NCBI GenBank assembly: GCA_017452265.1
Contig: JAFTMS010000025.1
Coordinates: 1-45,468, forward strand
DNA from: Bacteroidales bacterium
Lineage (GTDB): Bacteria; Bacteroidota; Bacteroidia; Bacteroidales; UBA932
Reading direction: 5' to 3'
DNA: 45,468 nt
The notes beneath the pieces were generated by a model. That model saw only the letters and a list, made by a program, of their open reading frames with translations, was not told where the DNA came from and searched no databases. The first letter of the stretch is position 1; each line of letters starts with the position of its first letter. A program made the position numbers and the translations under genes. Below, piece by piece: positions 25,282 to 34,619 of this stretch.

Positions 25282-26604
25282 TCAGATAGCCTTTCCGGTG
25301 CGGACTACTTCGTCGTATTTGTTGTAGCCGGCCTCGTACTCTGCTCCCTTCGAGATGAAGCGGTAGTAGATGTTCTTGAGGTACTCTGCGACATTCACCT
25401 TGAGAGATTCATCCTTAGAGACAGCATATGCCTTTTCGAACGGCTCAAGAGCATTCATGAGAGCCTGCTCAAACTCAACGAGGATTGCCTGATACTTGGC
25501 ATCATCAAACTCGTTGGCAGCCTTGTCCTGAAGCTCGATAGCGAGATTGTAGTACATCACACCAGCTCCAATATAGCCGTACTCATAATCAGGGTTGATT
25601 TCTGCACACTTGTAGTAAGCCTCGACAGCCTTCTCCTTGTCACCGAGCTGGTTGTAGATGTTACCCTCGACATAGTAAAGCGAAGCGTTGTTAGGCTCGT
25701 TCTTCTTGGCCTCGTCGATGAGGACGAAGAGACGGTCTGTGTTCTCGCCGCTCTCGATGTAGTAGTTGATGAGTCCGATAAGGATGCTCTGGCTCTGCGG
25801 ATATGCAACGAAACCCTGCTCAAGAATCTCTGCACTCTTCTTCTCGTCACCGAGGTTCTTGTATACGTCAGCAAGCTTTGCGAATACCTCGCCACCTTCA
25901 TAGTAGTAGCCTACCTCAACGCATGACTCGAAGAACTTCTTAGCCCTTTCATAATCCTTTACTGCCCAGGCAGTGAAACCTGCATTGTAAAGAGCGGTCG
26001 AATCCACCTTCGCAAGCGGTTCAGTAGCGGCAGCCTCAGCCGACTTCTCGAAAAGCACGCTCGCACCTGCAAGATCCTGAAGCATATAGCGGTTCATACC
26101 TTCGTCGAGATACTTCTTGGAAATGTTGTCAAGACCGGCTGCGATATCCTTCGCCTTTGACTTCTTGACATCCACCTCATATGCCTTCTTATAAGCGGCA
26201 AGGGCCTCGTCAAGAGCATTTTCGAATACCGGTTTCGTAACGTTTATCATTGTGAGCTGTCCGGCATTGTTGAAATAGAACTCCTTGTTCTCATAAATCT
26301 CCTTTGTGCAAGGTTCGCCGTTTAGAACGGCATTCTCAACAGAAAGCGGCTTCTCATTACCCATGAGAAGCTGGAGCTCCTGCTTTGAAGCACCTACCCA
26401 TGCAGAGCCTGCGGGCGCATTGTAAGCATCAAGATAAGACTCGGCCAGCTTTGTCCATGTCGCAACCTTTACAGCCTTCTTCTCGTTTTCGGAAGCAGCC
26501 TTTGCAGCCTCAACCGCCTTCTTGGCTGCCTCAGGTGTCTTTACCTGTGCATCAGCAATCTGTACTGAAGCAAACACTGCCAATGCGATTAAAATTCTTT
26601 TCAT
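25282..26604 (-). CDS. Secreted tetratricopeptide-repeat protein
   Basis: 440 residues with a signal peptide (about 1-19, ending ADA). An Ala/Lys-rich helical segment follows, then TPR-like repeats from about residue 200 to 350, for instance ALYNAGFTAWAVKDYERAKKFFE, a repeat starting AKLADVYKNLGDEKKSAEIL, and one starting LYYVEGNIYNQLGDKEKAVEAYYKCA. It probably acts as a periplasmic protein-binding scaffold; no enzymatic motif is seen. It starts 25 bases after the gyrA stop on the same strand and may be co-transcribed with it. Similar TPR proteins are widespread in Bacteroidales without an assigned role. Confidence 0.88.
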   Translation of the reverse strand: MKRILIALAVFASVQIADAQVKTPEAAKKAVEAAKAASENEKKAVKVATWTKLAESYLDAYNAPAGSAWVGASKQELQLLMGNEKPLSVENAVLNGEPCTKEIYENKEFYFNNAGQLTMINVTKPVFENALDEALAAYKKAYEVDVKKSKAKDIAAGLDNISKKYLDEGMNRYMLQDLAGASVLFEKSAEAAATEPLAKVDSTALYNAGFTAWAVKDYERAKKFFESCVEVGYYYEGGEVFAKLADVYKNLGDEKKSAEILEQGFVAYPQSQSILIGLINYYIESGENTDRLFVLIDEAKKNEPNNASLYYVEGNIYNQLGDKEKAVEAYYKCAEINPDYEYGYIGAGVMYYNLAIELQDKAANEFDDAKYQAILVEFEQALMNALEPFEKAYAVSKDESLKVNVAEYLKNIYYRFISKGAEYEAGYNKYDEVVRTGKAI

Positions 26605-26629
26605 AAATGTTTGGTATTAAGTTAATTGA

Positions 26630-29173
26630 TTATTCCGTCTGAGAAACATCCAGATTCTCCGGAAGCTGTCCTTCCGGCTGTTCTGCCGGAGTCGATGTCT
26701 CATCCTCGCTCTTGTTGACCGCAGAAACCGCCGCAATCGAATCTCCGTCCTTGATATTTATAAGACGGACACCCTGAGTCGCACGGCCTGCCACCTTGAT
26801 GCCTGAAACAGCCATCCTGATGGTAAGTCCCGAGCGGTTTATAATCATAAGATCATTTTCATCAGTCACATTCTTGATTGCGACCAGATTTCCGGTCTTT
26901 TCCGTGATATTCAACGTCTTGACACCCTTTCCGCCTCTGTTTGTCTTGCGGTATTCATCGAAGTCCGAACGTTTTCCGTATCCGTGCTCGCTGACAACGA
27001 GAATAGTATGGGCATCCTTGTCCTCTGCAGCCGGGTCATAGGTTATCATGCCGACAACTTCATCGTCATCCTCAATATTTATACCACGGACTCCTGAAGC
27101 GGTTCTTCCGAGCGCTCTTGCATCGGTCTCGTCAAAGCGGCAGCAGCGTCCGTTGCGTCCTGCAAGGAGAATCTCGCTGCGGCCGTTCGTCATCACAGCC
27201 TCCAGCAGTTCGTCCCCTTCACGCACCGTAATCGCAATCACGCCGTTGGCACGCGGCCTTGAATATGCCTCCAGAGATGTCTTCTTGATGATTCCCCTCT
27301 TTGTCGCAAGAACGATATAATTGTTGTTTATATAGTTCTCGTCCTTGAGGTTCTTCACATTGAGGTATGTCTTTATCTTGTCGTCCGGCTCTATGTTTAT
27401 CACGTTCTGGATGGCGCGGCCCTTTGATGCGCGCGAGCCTTCCGGAATCTCATAGACCTTAAGCCAGTAGCACTTTCCGTTCTGGGTGAACAGAAGCATG
27501 GTGCTGTGCATATTTGCGACATATATATGCTCGATGAAGTCCTCGTCACGCGTCGCACTGCCCTTCATGCCGACTCCACCCCTGTTCTGCGTCCTGTATT
27601 CGGTGAGGGACGTCCTCTTGATATATCCGAGATGCGATATCGTGATCACCACGTCCTCATCCGCGTAGAAGTCCTCCGGATTGAATTCCTCTGCCGAAAG
27701 CGCGATTTCCGTCCTTCTGGCATCTCCGTACTTCTCCTTCATCTCCATCGTCTCGTCCTTGATGATCTGCAGCTGCATGCTCTCGTTGGCAAGGACATCC
27801 TCGCAGTAGTGGATGAACTTCATGAGCTCGTCGAATTCGCTCTGGAGCTTCTCCCTTTCGAGTCCGGTGAGCTGACGAAGCCTCATCTCCACAATCGCTG
27901 TCGCCTGCACATCCGTGAATCCGAACGTCGCCATGAGTTCATTCTTGGCATCCTCAACGCTCTTCGAAGCACGTATGATATTGATTATCTGATCTATGAC
28001 ATCAAGAGCCTTGAGCAGACCTTCGAGGATATGCGCCCTCTTACGTGCCTTGTCGAGATCGAACTTGGTCCTTCTCACCACCACCTCATGCCTGTGCTTG
28101 ACGAAGTACTTGATGAGGTCCTTGAGGTTGAGCGTGCGCGGACGTCCGTTCACGAGGGCGACGTTGTTCACAGAGAAGCTCGACTGGAGCGGCGTGTACT
28201 TGAAGAGGGTGTTCAGAACCACATTTGAGTTCGCGTCCTTCTTCAGACGTATGATCACGCGGACACCCTTCATCGTAGTTTCATCGTTGATGTATGCGAT
28301 TCCGTCAATCCTCTTGTTTTCAACAAGTTCCGCAATCTTCTCAATCATCTCACGCTTGTTCACCATATACGGAATCTCCGTCACGACGATGGTCTCACGA
28401 CCTGAATCGCTCACCTCGATCTCCGTCTTGGAACGTATCACGATGCGGCCGCGTCCGGTCTCGAACGCATCCTTGATGCCCTGACGGCCCTGGATGATAC
28501 CTCCCGTCGGGAAGTCCGGGCCCTTCACATAATGCATCAGTTCCTCTATCGTGATCTCCGGATTGTCGATATATGCGCATATCGCGTCGCAGCATTCGCT
28601 GAGGTTGTGCGGCGCCATGTTCGTGGCCATTCCGACCGCGATTCCCGAAGAACCGTTCAGAAGAAGGAGCGGAATCTTTGTCGGAAGCACTGTCGGCTCC
28701 TGGAGGGAATCGTCGAAGTTGTTCTGGAAATCCACGGTATCCTTGTCCAGATCCGCCAGCACCTCATCGGCCAGCTTCGAGAGCTTTGCCTCGGTATATC
28801 GCATCGCAGCCACAGGGTCGCCGTCCATAGAACCGAAGTTACCCTGTCCGAAGACAAGCGGATACCTCAGGCTCCAGTCCTGCGCCATTCTGGCCATCGC
28901 ATCGTACACGCTGGAATCTCCGTGCGGATGATACTTACCAAGCACCTCTCCGACGATACGCGCAGACTTCTTCGTCTGTGTAGAATACCTCAGTCCCAGC
29001 CCGTCCATTCCGAACAGCACCCTTCTGTGCACCGGCTTGAAACCATCCCTCACATCAGGAAGAGCTCGTGACACGATGACGGACATCGAGTAGTCGATAT
29101 ACGCACTTCTCATCTGCTCGTCGATGTTCACCTGCTCAATCCTGCCTGTATTTATAACTTCATTTTCTTCCAT
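26630..29173 (-). CDS. gyrA: DNA gyrase subunit A
   Basis: 847 residues. GyrA forms the DNA breakage-reunion core of gyrase, which introduces negative supercoils with GyrB. The quinolone-resistance region reads [16 protein letters not shown]: Ser87 and Asp91, equivalent to E. coli Ser83 and Asp87, are wild type. The catalytic tyrosine is Tyr126 in AAMRYTEAK. The C-terminal beta-pinwheel is present, with a GyrA-box-like QNRGGVG where E. coli has QRRGGKG, which favours gyrase over ParC. The acidic tail (last about 35 residues) is rich in Glu, Ser and Pro. gyrB is not in the window. It diverges from the Clp ATPase gene; a TAACTTTG -7 element lies 41 bases upstream. Confidence 0.97.
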   Translation of the reverse strand: MEENEVINTGRIEQVNIDEQMRSAYIDYSMSVIVSRALPDVRDGFKPVHRRVLFGMDGLGLRYSTQTKKSARIVGEVLGKYHPHGDSSVYDAMARMAQDWSLRYPLVFGQGNFGSMDGDPVAAMRYTEAKLSKLADEVLADLDKDTVDFQNNFDDSLQEPTVLPTKIPLLLLNGSSGIAVGMATNMAPHNLSECCDAICAYIDNPEITIEELMHYVKGPDFPTGGIIQGRQGIKDAFETGRGRIVIRSKTEIEVSDSGRETIVVTEIPYMVNKREMIEKIAELVENKRIDGIAYINDETTMKGVRVIIRLKKDANSNVVLNTLFKYTPLQSSFSVNNVALVNGRPRTLNLKDLIKYFVKHRHEVVVRRTKFDLDKARKRAHILEGLLKALDVIDQIINIIRASKSVEDAKNELMATFGFTDVQATAIVEMRLRQLTGLEREKLQSEFDELMKFIHYCEDVLANESMQLQIIKDETMEMKEKYGDARRTEIALSAEEFNPEDFYADEDVVITISHLGYIKRTSLTEYRTQNRGGVGMKGSATRDEDFIEHIYVANMHSTMLLFTQNGKCYWLKVYEIPEGSRASKGRAIQNVINIEPDDKIKTYLNVKNLKDENYINNNYIVLATKRGIIKKTSLEAYSRPRANGVIAITVREGDELLEAVMTNGRSEILLAGRNGRCCRFDETDARALGRTASGVRGINIEDDDEVVGMITYDPAAEDKDAHTILVVSEHGYGKRSDFDEYRKTNRGGKGVKTLNITEKTGNLVAIKNVTDENDLMIINRSGLTIRMAVSGIKVAGRATQGVRLINIKDGDSIAAVSAVNKSEDETSTPAEQPEGQLPENLDVSQTE

Positions 29174-29213
29174 AAATACTTTTTAACTTTTAATACTTGT
29201 CGGTATATCTGTG

Positions 29214-29221
29214 CAAAGTTA
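29214..29221 (-). promoter_or_regulatory. Putative -7 promoter element for gyrA
   Basis: The minus strand reads TAACTTTG (TAnnTTTG), 41-48 bases before the gyrA start. No clear -33 TTG. Confidence 0.55.
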
Positions 29222-29233
29222 CATAATTTTTAG

Positions 29234-29241
29234 TAATTTTG
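29234..29241 (+). promoter_or_regulatory. Putative -7 promoter element for the Clp ATPase gene
   Basis: TAATTTTG on the plus strand, 46-53 bases before the start. The gyrA and Clp -7 elements are only 12 bases apart in opposite directions, so the two promoters would interfere. An AAGGAG at 29269-29274 lies 12 bases before the ATG, unusual here. Confidence 0.5.
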
Positions 29242-29286
29242 TGCTATCATTAAGGTTTAAATTTCAACAAGGAGCAAAACATACAT

Positions 29287-31605
29287 ATGGAAATCAGCAT
29301 ATCGGATTCACTCAACTCGATCATCAGCTATTCGCGCGAGGAAGCGATGAGGACTGGAAGCTACGGAATAGCGCCCGACCACCTTTTTCTCGGGCTTCTG
29401 AGACATAGGGAGAACTCCGCCGTGGACGCGCTCCGTGGCCTCGGGACGGACGTGGAGGAAATGAAGCAGTTCATCGACAGCCATATCTTCACGAACGAGC
29501 ATGTCCCCTACTCCGACATCGACAGCATATCATTCTCGCGCGGAGCCCAGAATGCATTGAGCTTCACCATTCTGGAAGCCACGAAACTACGCATGAGACA
29601 GGCCTGTCCGGAGCATCTGCTGCTTGCACTCTGCCGTGCCGGAGGCTCATACGGAAGCACTTATCTCAGAGATAACGGTATTGACTACGGATGCATTTTC
29701 AGATACATGGACCGCAATTCGATGCTCGAGCGCGGGCCGGAGGAGACGACGGCCGGGGAGGAAGCGCCACAGATCCGCATACGGGCAGTCGCCGAGGAAA
29801 AGCCGGCTGAGCCGGAGCAGTCGCCGCTGGAGGAATTCGGATACGACATCACCGAGGCGGCGCGCGAGGGAAAACTGGATCCGCTCGTGGGCAGGGAGGA
29901 TGAGATACAGCGCGTGATCCAGATTCTCGGGAGAAGACGCAAGAACAACCCTATGCTGGTCGGAGACCCCGGAGTGGGCAAATCGGCGATTGTGGAAGGC
30001 ATCGCGCTGAAGATCGTGAGCGGAGATATACCTCCTGCACTTTCTGACAAGAAACTGATTTCATTGGACTTGGGCTCGATCGTTGCCGGAACAAAATACC
30101 GAGGAGACTTCGAGAAGAGGCTCAAATCGATAATAAATGAAGTGGCTGAAAGACCGGATGTCATCCTGTTCATAGACGAATTCCACACCATCGTAGGTGC
30201 AGGCGGAGCGTCGGGAAGCCTCGATGCGGCCAACATGCTGAAGCCGGCGCTTGCAAGGGGCGACATCCAGTGCATAGGAGCCACGACGATGGACGAATTC
30301 CGCAAGATAGTGGAGAAGGACGGAGCGCTGGACAGACGTTTCCAGAAGATTGTCGTAGAACATACGGACATACCGCAGACCATCTCCATCCTGTCACGCC
30401 TCAAGACCAATTACGAGAAGCATCATAATGTGGAATACAATGAAGATGCGATAGAAGCATGCGTCAGAATGTCAGACAGATACATCACCGACAGATGCCT
30501 TCCGGACAAAGCTATCGATGCAATGGACGAAGCCGGTTCGATGGTGCGTCTGAAAAGCGGAAGGAAGACGGGCCATGTGACTGCCGAGGACGTGGCGACG
30601 GTCATTTCCAAAATGACGGGAATACCTTCAGGAAGGATAGCGGAGAATGAGGGAAGCAAGCTGCTGAAGATGGGAGACAAGCTCCGCAGAAGAATCATCG
30701 GGCAGGAGGAGGCCATAGACAAGGTGGTGAAGGCCATCAGGCGCAACAGGGCCGGTATCAAGGATCCGGGCAAGCCCATCGGCACATTCCTGTTCTTCGG
30801 CCCGACGGGAGTCGGAAAGACGCAGCTGGCCAAGTCGCTTGCGGAATATCTCTTTGATTCAGAAGAGAATATGACAAGGCTGGACATGAGCGAATACATG
30901 GAGAAGTTCAATGTATCAAGGCTTATCGGTGCGCCTCCCGGGTACGTGGGATTCGAGGACGGAGGGCAGCTGAGCGAGAAGGTGCGCAGGAAGCCGTATT
31001 GCGTCGTGCTTCTGGACGAGATCGAAAAGGCGCATCCGGACGTGTTCAACCTTCTGCTGCAGGTCATGGACGAGGGACGCCTGACTGACAGCAACGGAAG
31101 GACGGTGAACTTCCGCAACACGATAGTGATCATGACATCCAACGTCGGCAGCCGCGAACTTCAGGAATACGGAAACGGAATGGGATTCAGCACTGCCGGG
31201 AAGAATGTCCAGGTCAACCGCAGGTCTGTGCTTGAAAAAGCCGTCAGGAAGGCTTTCCCACCTGAATTCATCAACCGCGTGGACGAGCAGGTGTTCTTCA
31301 ATCCGCTGACGAAGGAGGACATCGGGCAAATCATCGACATCGAGCTCAAGGGGCTGAAGGCCAGGGTAAAGGAGGCCGGATTCGAGCTTAACGTCACAGC
31401 TGCCGCAAGAAACTTCGTCGCAGATGCAGGCTACGATCCGAGCTATGGTGCAAGACCGCTCAAAAGGGCCATTCAGAAATATGTCGAAGACCCTGTGTCC
31501 GAAGCCATAATAATGGACAGGATACTCGGCAAAGAGCATAAGGGGGATACTCTGCGCGTCAGCCTTTCGAAAGACAGGGAAAGCACTGCAGTGGAATGGC
31601 GATGA
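29287..31605 (+). CDS. clpC: Clp-family AAA+ unfoldase (ClpC/ClpA type) lacking the middle domain
   Basis: 772 residues. The N-terminal repeat domain (about 1-145) binds adaptors or substrates. Two AAA+ modules follow: Walker A GDPGVGKS at 226-233 with Walker B LFIDE near 294, and GPTGVGKT at 505-512 with Walker B LLDE near 575. A ClpP-docking loop candidate, GMGF at 631-634, matches the (V/I/M)GF of ClpC, so it should feed substrates to ClpP. The coiled-coil M domain that ClpC carries after the DEA motif (here DEAGSMV near 414) is missing; the linker to the second module is as short as in ClpA. Regulation by M-domain adaptors is therefore unlikely. ClpB is excluded by the short linker and the docking loop. 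Confidence 0.9.
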   Translation: MEISISDSLNSIISYSREEAMRTGSYGIAPDHLFLGLLRHRENSAVDALRGLGTDVEEMKQFIDSHIFTNEHVPYSDIDSISFSRGAQNALSFTILEATKLRMRQACPEHLLLALCRAGGSYGSTYLRDNGIDYGCIFRYMDRNSMLERGPEETTAGEEAPQIRIRAVAEEKPAEPEQSPLEEFGYDITEAAREGKLDPLVGREDEIQRVIQILGRRRKNNPMLVGDPGVGKSAIVEGIALKIVSGDIPPALSDKKLISLDLGSIVAGTKYRGDFEKRLKSIINEVAERPDVILFIDEFHTIVGAGGASGSLDAANMLKPALARGDIQCIGATTMDEFRKIVEKDGALDRRFQKIVVEHTDIPQTISILSRLKTNYEKHHNVEYNEDAIEACVRMSDRYITDRCLPDKAIDAMDEAGSMVRLKSGRKTGHVTAEDVATVISKMTGIPSGRIAENEGSKLLKMGDKLRRRIIGQEEAIDKVVKAIRRNRAGIKDPGKPIGTFLFFGPTGVGKTQLAKSLAEYLFDSEENMTRLDMSEYMEKFNVSRLIGAPPGYVGFEDGGQLSEKVRRKPYCVVLLDEIEKAHPDVFNLLLQVMDEGRLTDSNGRTVNFRNTIVIMTSNVGSRELQEYGNGMGFSTAGKNVQVNRRSVLEKAVRKAFPPEFINRVDEQVFFNPLTKEDIGQIIDIELKGLKARVKEAGFELNVTAAARNFVADAGYDPSYGARPLKRAIQKYVEDPVSEAIIMDRILGKEHKGDTLRVSLSKDRESTAVEWR

Positions 31606-31728
31606 CTATGCGAGGCTCACGTCCATGAGTTCGAGATCCATCTCATTGATCATGTCTACCAATGTCATATACGATGACTCTGATGAAATCATTGAGCTGA
31701 TGTAGGCGAGAGTGTTCTGTGTGTTCAT
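31606..31728 (-). CDS. Small acidic protein of unknown function (40 residues)
   Basis: I read a 40-residue ORF from the ATG at 31728; a longer in-frame extension to 31920 runs through the promoter and the HAD gene and is rejected. The peptide has six methionines and six acidic residues and no Lys, Arg or Cys, so it is strongly acidic. Its second half (from about TLVDMINEM) could form an amphipathic helix. A full -33/-7 promoter lies 41-70 bases upstream, which is the main reason to believe in it. Its stop codon abuts the Clp ATPase stop with no gap, the two genes being convergent. I recognise no family. It could be a regulator or an adaptor peptide; that is speculation. Confidence 0.5.
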   Translation of the reverse strand: MNTQNTLAYISSMISSESSYMTLVDMINEMDLELMDVSLA

Positions 31729-31768
31729 GACTTTATGTTTTAAAAGGTTCTCTATCGTTTTGTTGATG

Positions 31769-31798
31769 CAAAGGTAGAGGCTGCTTGTGCCAAGACAA
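31769..31798 (-). promoter_or_regulatory. Predicted promoter of the small acidic ORF
   Basis: Minus strand: -33 TTG (31796-31798), 19-base spacer, -7 element TACCTTTG (31769-31776). Full consensus match; the leader before the ATG would be about 35 bases and AT-rich. Confidence 0.7.
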
Positions 31799-31816
31799 GG
31801 CACACCGATAAAAAAT

Positions 31817-32482
31817 ATGACGAAACTTATAATATTCGACCTTGACGGCACTCTTCTCAACACGCTGGAAGACCTTGCCGTATCCTGCAACCATGCGCTC
31901 GCAGCATGCGGTTGCCGCACACTTGCCCTCGGGGACTACAACATGCTTGTCGGCCGGGGGATATTCAACCTTTTCAGAGGCGCTCTGCCGGAGGAAATGC
32001 GCACGGAGGAAATGGTGCAGAAGATGAATTCGCATTTCGTGCCCTACTACAACGAGCACAGCTGCGACCGAACGAGACCGTATGACGGAATCATCGGGAT
32101 GCTCGACAGGCTTTCGGGAACGGGAATTGCTTTAGCAATCGCATCGAACAAGTATCAGGCGGGCACTGAGCAGCTCGTGAGGGACTTCTTCGGCAGGTAT
32201 GATTTTGCAAGAATACTCGGTCAGAGGGACGGGAAGCCGATAAAACCTTCGCCGGAAATCGTCTATGAGGCAATGGAGGCTGTCCCTGACATAAAGCCGG
32301 AGGAAATCATCTACTGCGGCGACAGCGATGTGGACATGCAGACGGGACGCAATGCCGGTGTGCGCACAATAGGTGTCACATGGGGATTCCGCACAAGAGA
32401 GGAACTGGCGGCATACGATCCTTGGATTATGGTCGACAATCCTGCACAAATTGTCGAAGCGGTCATGCAGAATCTGAAATAA
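31817..32482 (+). CDS. HAD-family phosphatase (phosphoglycolate phosphatase-like)
   Basis: 221 residues from the ATG at 31817; an upstream ATG at 31787 adds ten residues before the conserved start and is less likely. Motif I is FDLDGTLLNT near residue 6-15 with the nucleophile Asp and acid/base Asp; motif II is the Ser in AIASNK near 105; motif III is Lys in KPSPE; motif IV is GDSDVDM near 175. A C1-type helical cap lies between motifs I and II. Closest by pattern to Gph or PgmB-like small-molecule phosphatases, but HAD substrates cannot be assigned from sequence. It leads a three-gene run with the AI-2E family transporter and an esterase. Confidence 0.88.
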   Translation: MTKLIIFDLDGTLLNTLEDLAVSCNHALAACGCRTLALGDYNMLVGRGIFNLFRGALPEEMRTEEMVQKMNSHFVPYYNEHSCDRTRPYDGIIGMLDRLSGTGIALAIASNKYQAGTEQLVRDFFGRYDFARILGQRDGKPIKPSPEIVYEAMEAVPDIKPEEIIYCGDSDVDMQTGRNAGVRTIGVTWGFRTREELAAYDPWIMVDNPAQIVEAVMQNLK

Positions 32483-32500
32483 AATCCTAACTTTGGAACC

Positions 32501-33664
32501 ATGGAAACGGAAAGGAACACAGACAGACTGGCAAAGTACATAATGATTGCTGCGTCAGTCGCCATAATCGGAAGCATAAGCTGGTATTTCAGAAGCGTCA
32601 TCATATATGTACTGGTGGCTGTGGTCGTGTCGCTTGTCGCAAGACCCATCATGGATATGCTCAAGAAGATCAGAATCAAGGGAAAAACGGCCCCGGACTG
32701 GCTCCTGGCTGTATTTTCACTGATCCTGCTCATTGTGATATTCCTTTCGGTCATCATCCTGATCATCCCTATCGTGAGCGGCATCATCAAGAACATATCG
32801 CTGACAAACATCGAGGAGGCGGCAAGACACATAGCCGTTCCGCTCAGCGAATTCAATGCATGGCTGAGGCAGAGCTTCCCGGATCTCGGCAATGAGTTCA
32901 GAATAGAGACTGCCTTCGTGCAGCAGGTTCAGAAGATGTTCGACATGACGAAATTCTCTTCACTGATAGGCTCTGCGGCGTCGTTCCTTTCAAGCTTCGG
33001 CGTCGGCATATTCTCAGTATGCTTCATCGGATTCTTCTTCATCAAGGACGGAGACCTGTTCGGCAAGATTGTGGCGGCACTTGTACCGGACAGACATGAA
33101 CAGAATGCCATCTCAGCCATATCGGACATCGGATATCTGCTTTCGCGCTACTTCAACGGCATACTCATCGAGATGACAGGGGTCGCCCTCGTGAACTTCC
33201 TCGGTCTGCTGCTGATAGCCCGCCTGGGATTCAACGCATCGATAGGAATCGCGTTCCTGACAGGAGTGCTCAACATCATTCCGTATGTCGGTCCGCTCGC
33301 AGGAGGAGCAATCGGCACCATACTCGGCCTTGTGCTCAAGTACAGCAGCGCCACACCGCTCGGACTCGACGTCAGCTTCCTCAGCTTCACCCTGATACTG
33401 ATTGCGATCTTCTGCGTCACCCAGCTCATTGACAATATGCTCTACCAGCCTGTAATATACTCTTCAAGCATCAAGGCGAAGCCACTCGAGATATTCATAG
33501 TCCTGCTTATCGCCGGGCATATCGGCGGCCCGTTCGGAATGATCGTAGCCATCCCTTGCTATACGGTGGTCAGGGTGATTGCATACCGGTTCTTCCGCCA
33601 CATAAAGGCCATACGGAGGCTCATTCCGTCAGAAAGACTCATACACGAAGAAGAAAACGAATAG
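32501..33664 (+). CDS. AI-2E family transporter (PerM-like permease)
   Basis: 387 residues with about seven or eight hydrophobic helices: two near the N-terminus (about 15-45), one near 70-95, a pair around 160-180, and the C-terminal group from about 220 to 365. The central region between helices is soluble and amphipathic. Conserved segments GVLNIIPYVGPLAGG near 255 and the C-terminal DNMLYQPVIYSSSIKAKPLEIFI are typical of the family once named for TqsA autoinducer-2 export. Most members export other things, so AI-2 is not implied. It follows the HAD gene after 18 bases and precedes the esterase by 4, so the three are probably one operon. Confidence 0.9.
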   Translation: METERNTDRLAKYIMIAASVAIIGSISWYFRSVIIYVLVAVVVSLVARPIMDMLKKIRIKGKTAPDWLLAVFSLILLIVIFLSVIILIIPIVSGIIKNISLTNIEEAARHIAVPLSEFNAWLRQSFPDLGNEFRIETAFVQQVQKMFDMTKFSSLIGSAASFLSSFGVGIFSVCFIGFFFIKDGDLFGKIVAALVPDRHEQNAISAISDIGYLLSRYFNGILIEMTGVALVNFLGLLLIARLGFNASIGIAFLTGVLNIIPYVGPLAGGAIGTILGLVLKYSSATPLGLDVSFLSFTLILIAIFCVTQLIDNMLYQPVIYSSSIKAKPLEIFIVLLIAGHIGGPFGMIVAIPCYTVVRVIAYRFFRHIKAIRRLIPSERLIHEEENE

Positions 33665-33668
33665 GAAC

Positions 33669-34613
33669 ATGAACAAAAGACTCTTTATCGCGCTCACATG
33701 CGCACTGGCATTTGCAGCGACCTCTGTAGCTGCACACATAACACCTGACGGCACATATATCTTTGAGAAGAGGGACACATGCGACCTGCTCATGGACGTA
33801 TACAATCCGGCAGCCGGCAGCGAGACGCACATAGACGGGAAGGCCAAGCCGACGGTAATATTCATGTTCGGAGGCGGATTCATACACGGTACACGTGACG
33901 ACGCCGGCTATCACGACTGGTTCAGCATCATGACGCGGAACGGATACAGGGTGATATCCATAGACTACAGGCTCGGTCTCAAAGGCTCGACAAAGGTGGG
34001 AGTGGCCCAGGTGAACGTGCTTGACAAGGCCATACATATGGCTGTGGAAGACCTTTTCAGCGCGACCAACTTCATTATCGACAATGCCGACCAGCTCGGC
34101 GTCGACCCGACTAACATCGTGATAAGCGGCTCATCTGCAGGAGCTATCACCGTCATGCAGGCAGAATATGAAATATGCAACAGAACCCCATGGGCTTCGG
34201 TTCTTCCCGAAGGATTCAACTATGCAGGCGTCATGTCATTCTCCGGAGCCATACTTTCACGCGAAGGCAAGGTGAACTACGCCACCGCACCATGTCCGAC
34301 CCTCATGCTGCACGGAACCGCAGACAAGCTTGTGCCTTACAAGCAGATAAAGGTGTTCTGGCTGGGATTCTTCGGAGGCGGAAAGTTGGTGGAAAGATTC
34401 CAGAAGTTCGGATACAACTACAACATGTACCACTTTCTCGATTACGGTCACGAAATCGCAGGCTCGATGAACACAACGACCGACCTCCAGTTCAAATTCC
34501 TCGAGAATAATGTGATGCAGGGCGACGAGCGCATCATTGAGGCTTGGATATCAGACCCCGACGTCTACAAAGGCTCCGGTCCCCAGTCCCGTAAAGAACT
34601 TTACGGCAACTGA
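33669..34613 (+). CDS. Secreted alpha/beta hydrolase (esterase/lipase)
   Basis: 314 residues with a signal peptide (about 1-22, ending VAA). Oxyanion segment FMFGGGF near 66-71 (hormone-sensitive-lipase-type HGGG variant with Phe in place of His), nucleophile elbow GSSAG with Ser156, acid Asp219 in HGTADKLVPY and His261 in LDYGHEIAG. Complete triad, so probably active on ester bonds in the periplasm; substrate unknown. It is the last gene of the HAD-transporter-esterase run and converges with the MORN protein gene 6 bases away. It is a different subfamily from the hydrolases at 1590 and 11096. Confidence 0.87.
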   Translation: MNKRLFIALTCALAFAATSVAAHITPDGTYIFEKRDTCDLLMDVYNPAAGSETHIDGKAKPTVIFMFGGGFIHGTRDDAGYHDWFSIMTRNGYRVISIDYRLGLKGSTKVGVAQVNVLDKAIHMAVEDLFSATNFIIDNADQLGVDPTNIVISGSSAGAITVMQAEYEICNRTPWASVLPEGFNYAGVMSFSGAILSREGKVNYATAPCPTLMLHGTADKLVPYKQIKVFWLGFFGGGKLVERFQKFGYNYNMYHFLDYGHEIAGSMNTTTDLQFKFLENNVMQGDERIIEAWISDPDVYKGSGPQSRKELYGN

Positions 34614-34619
34614 TCTGCA

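Noticed and set aside
27506-28228. Plus-strand ORF of 240 codons opposite gyrA
   Set aside because: Antisense to gyrA; composition is that of a shadow frame.
29287-31605. ClpB chaperone identity for the Clp gene
   Set aside because: No long coiled-coil insertion and a ClpP-docking type loop is present.
31729-31920. N-terminal extension of the small acidic ORF
   Set aside because: It would run through its own promoter and antisense to the HAD gene; the ATG at 31728 follows a good promoter.
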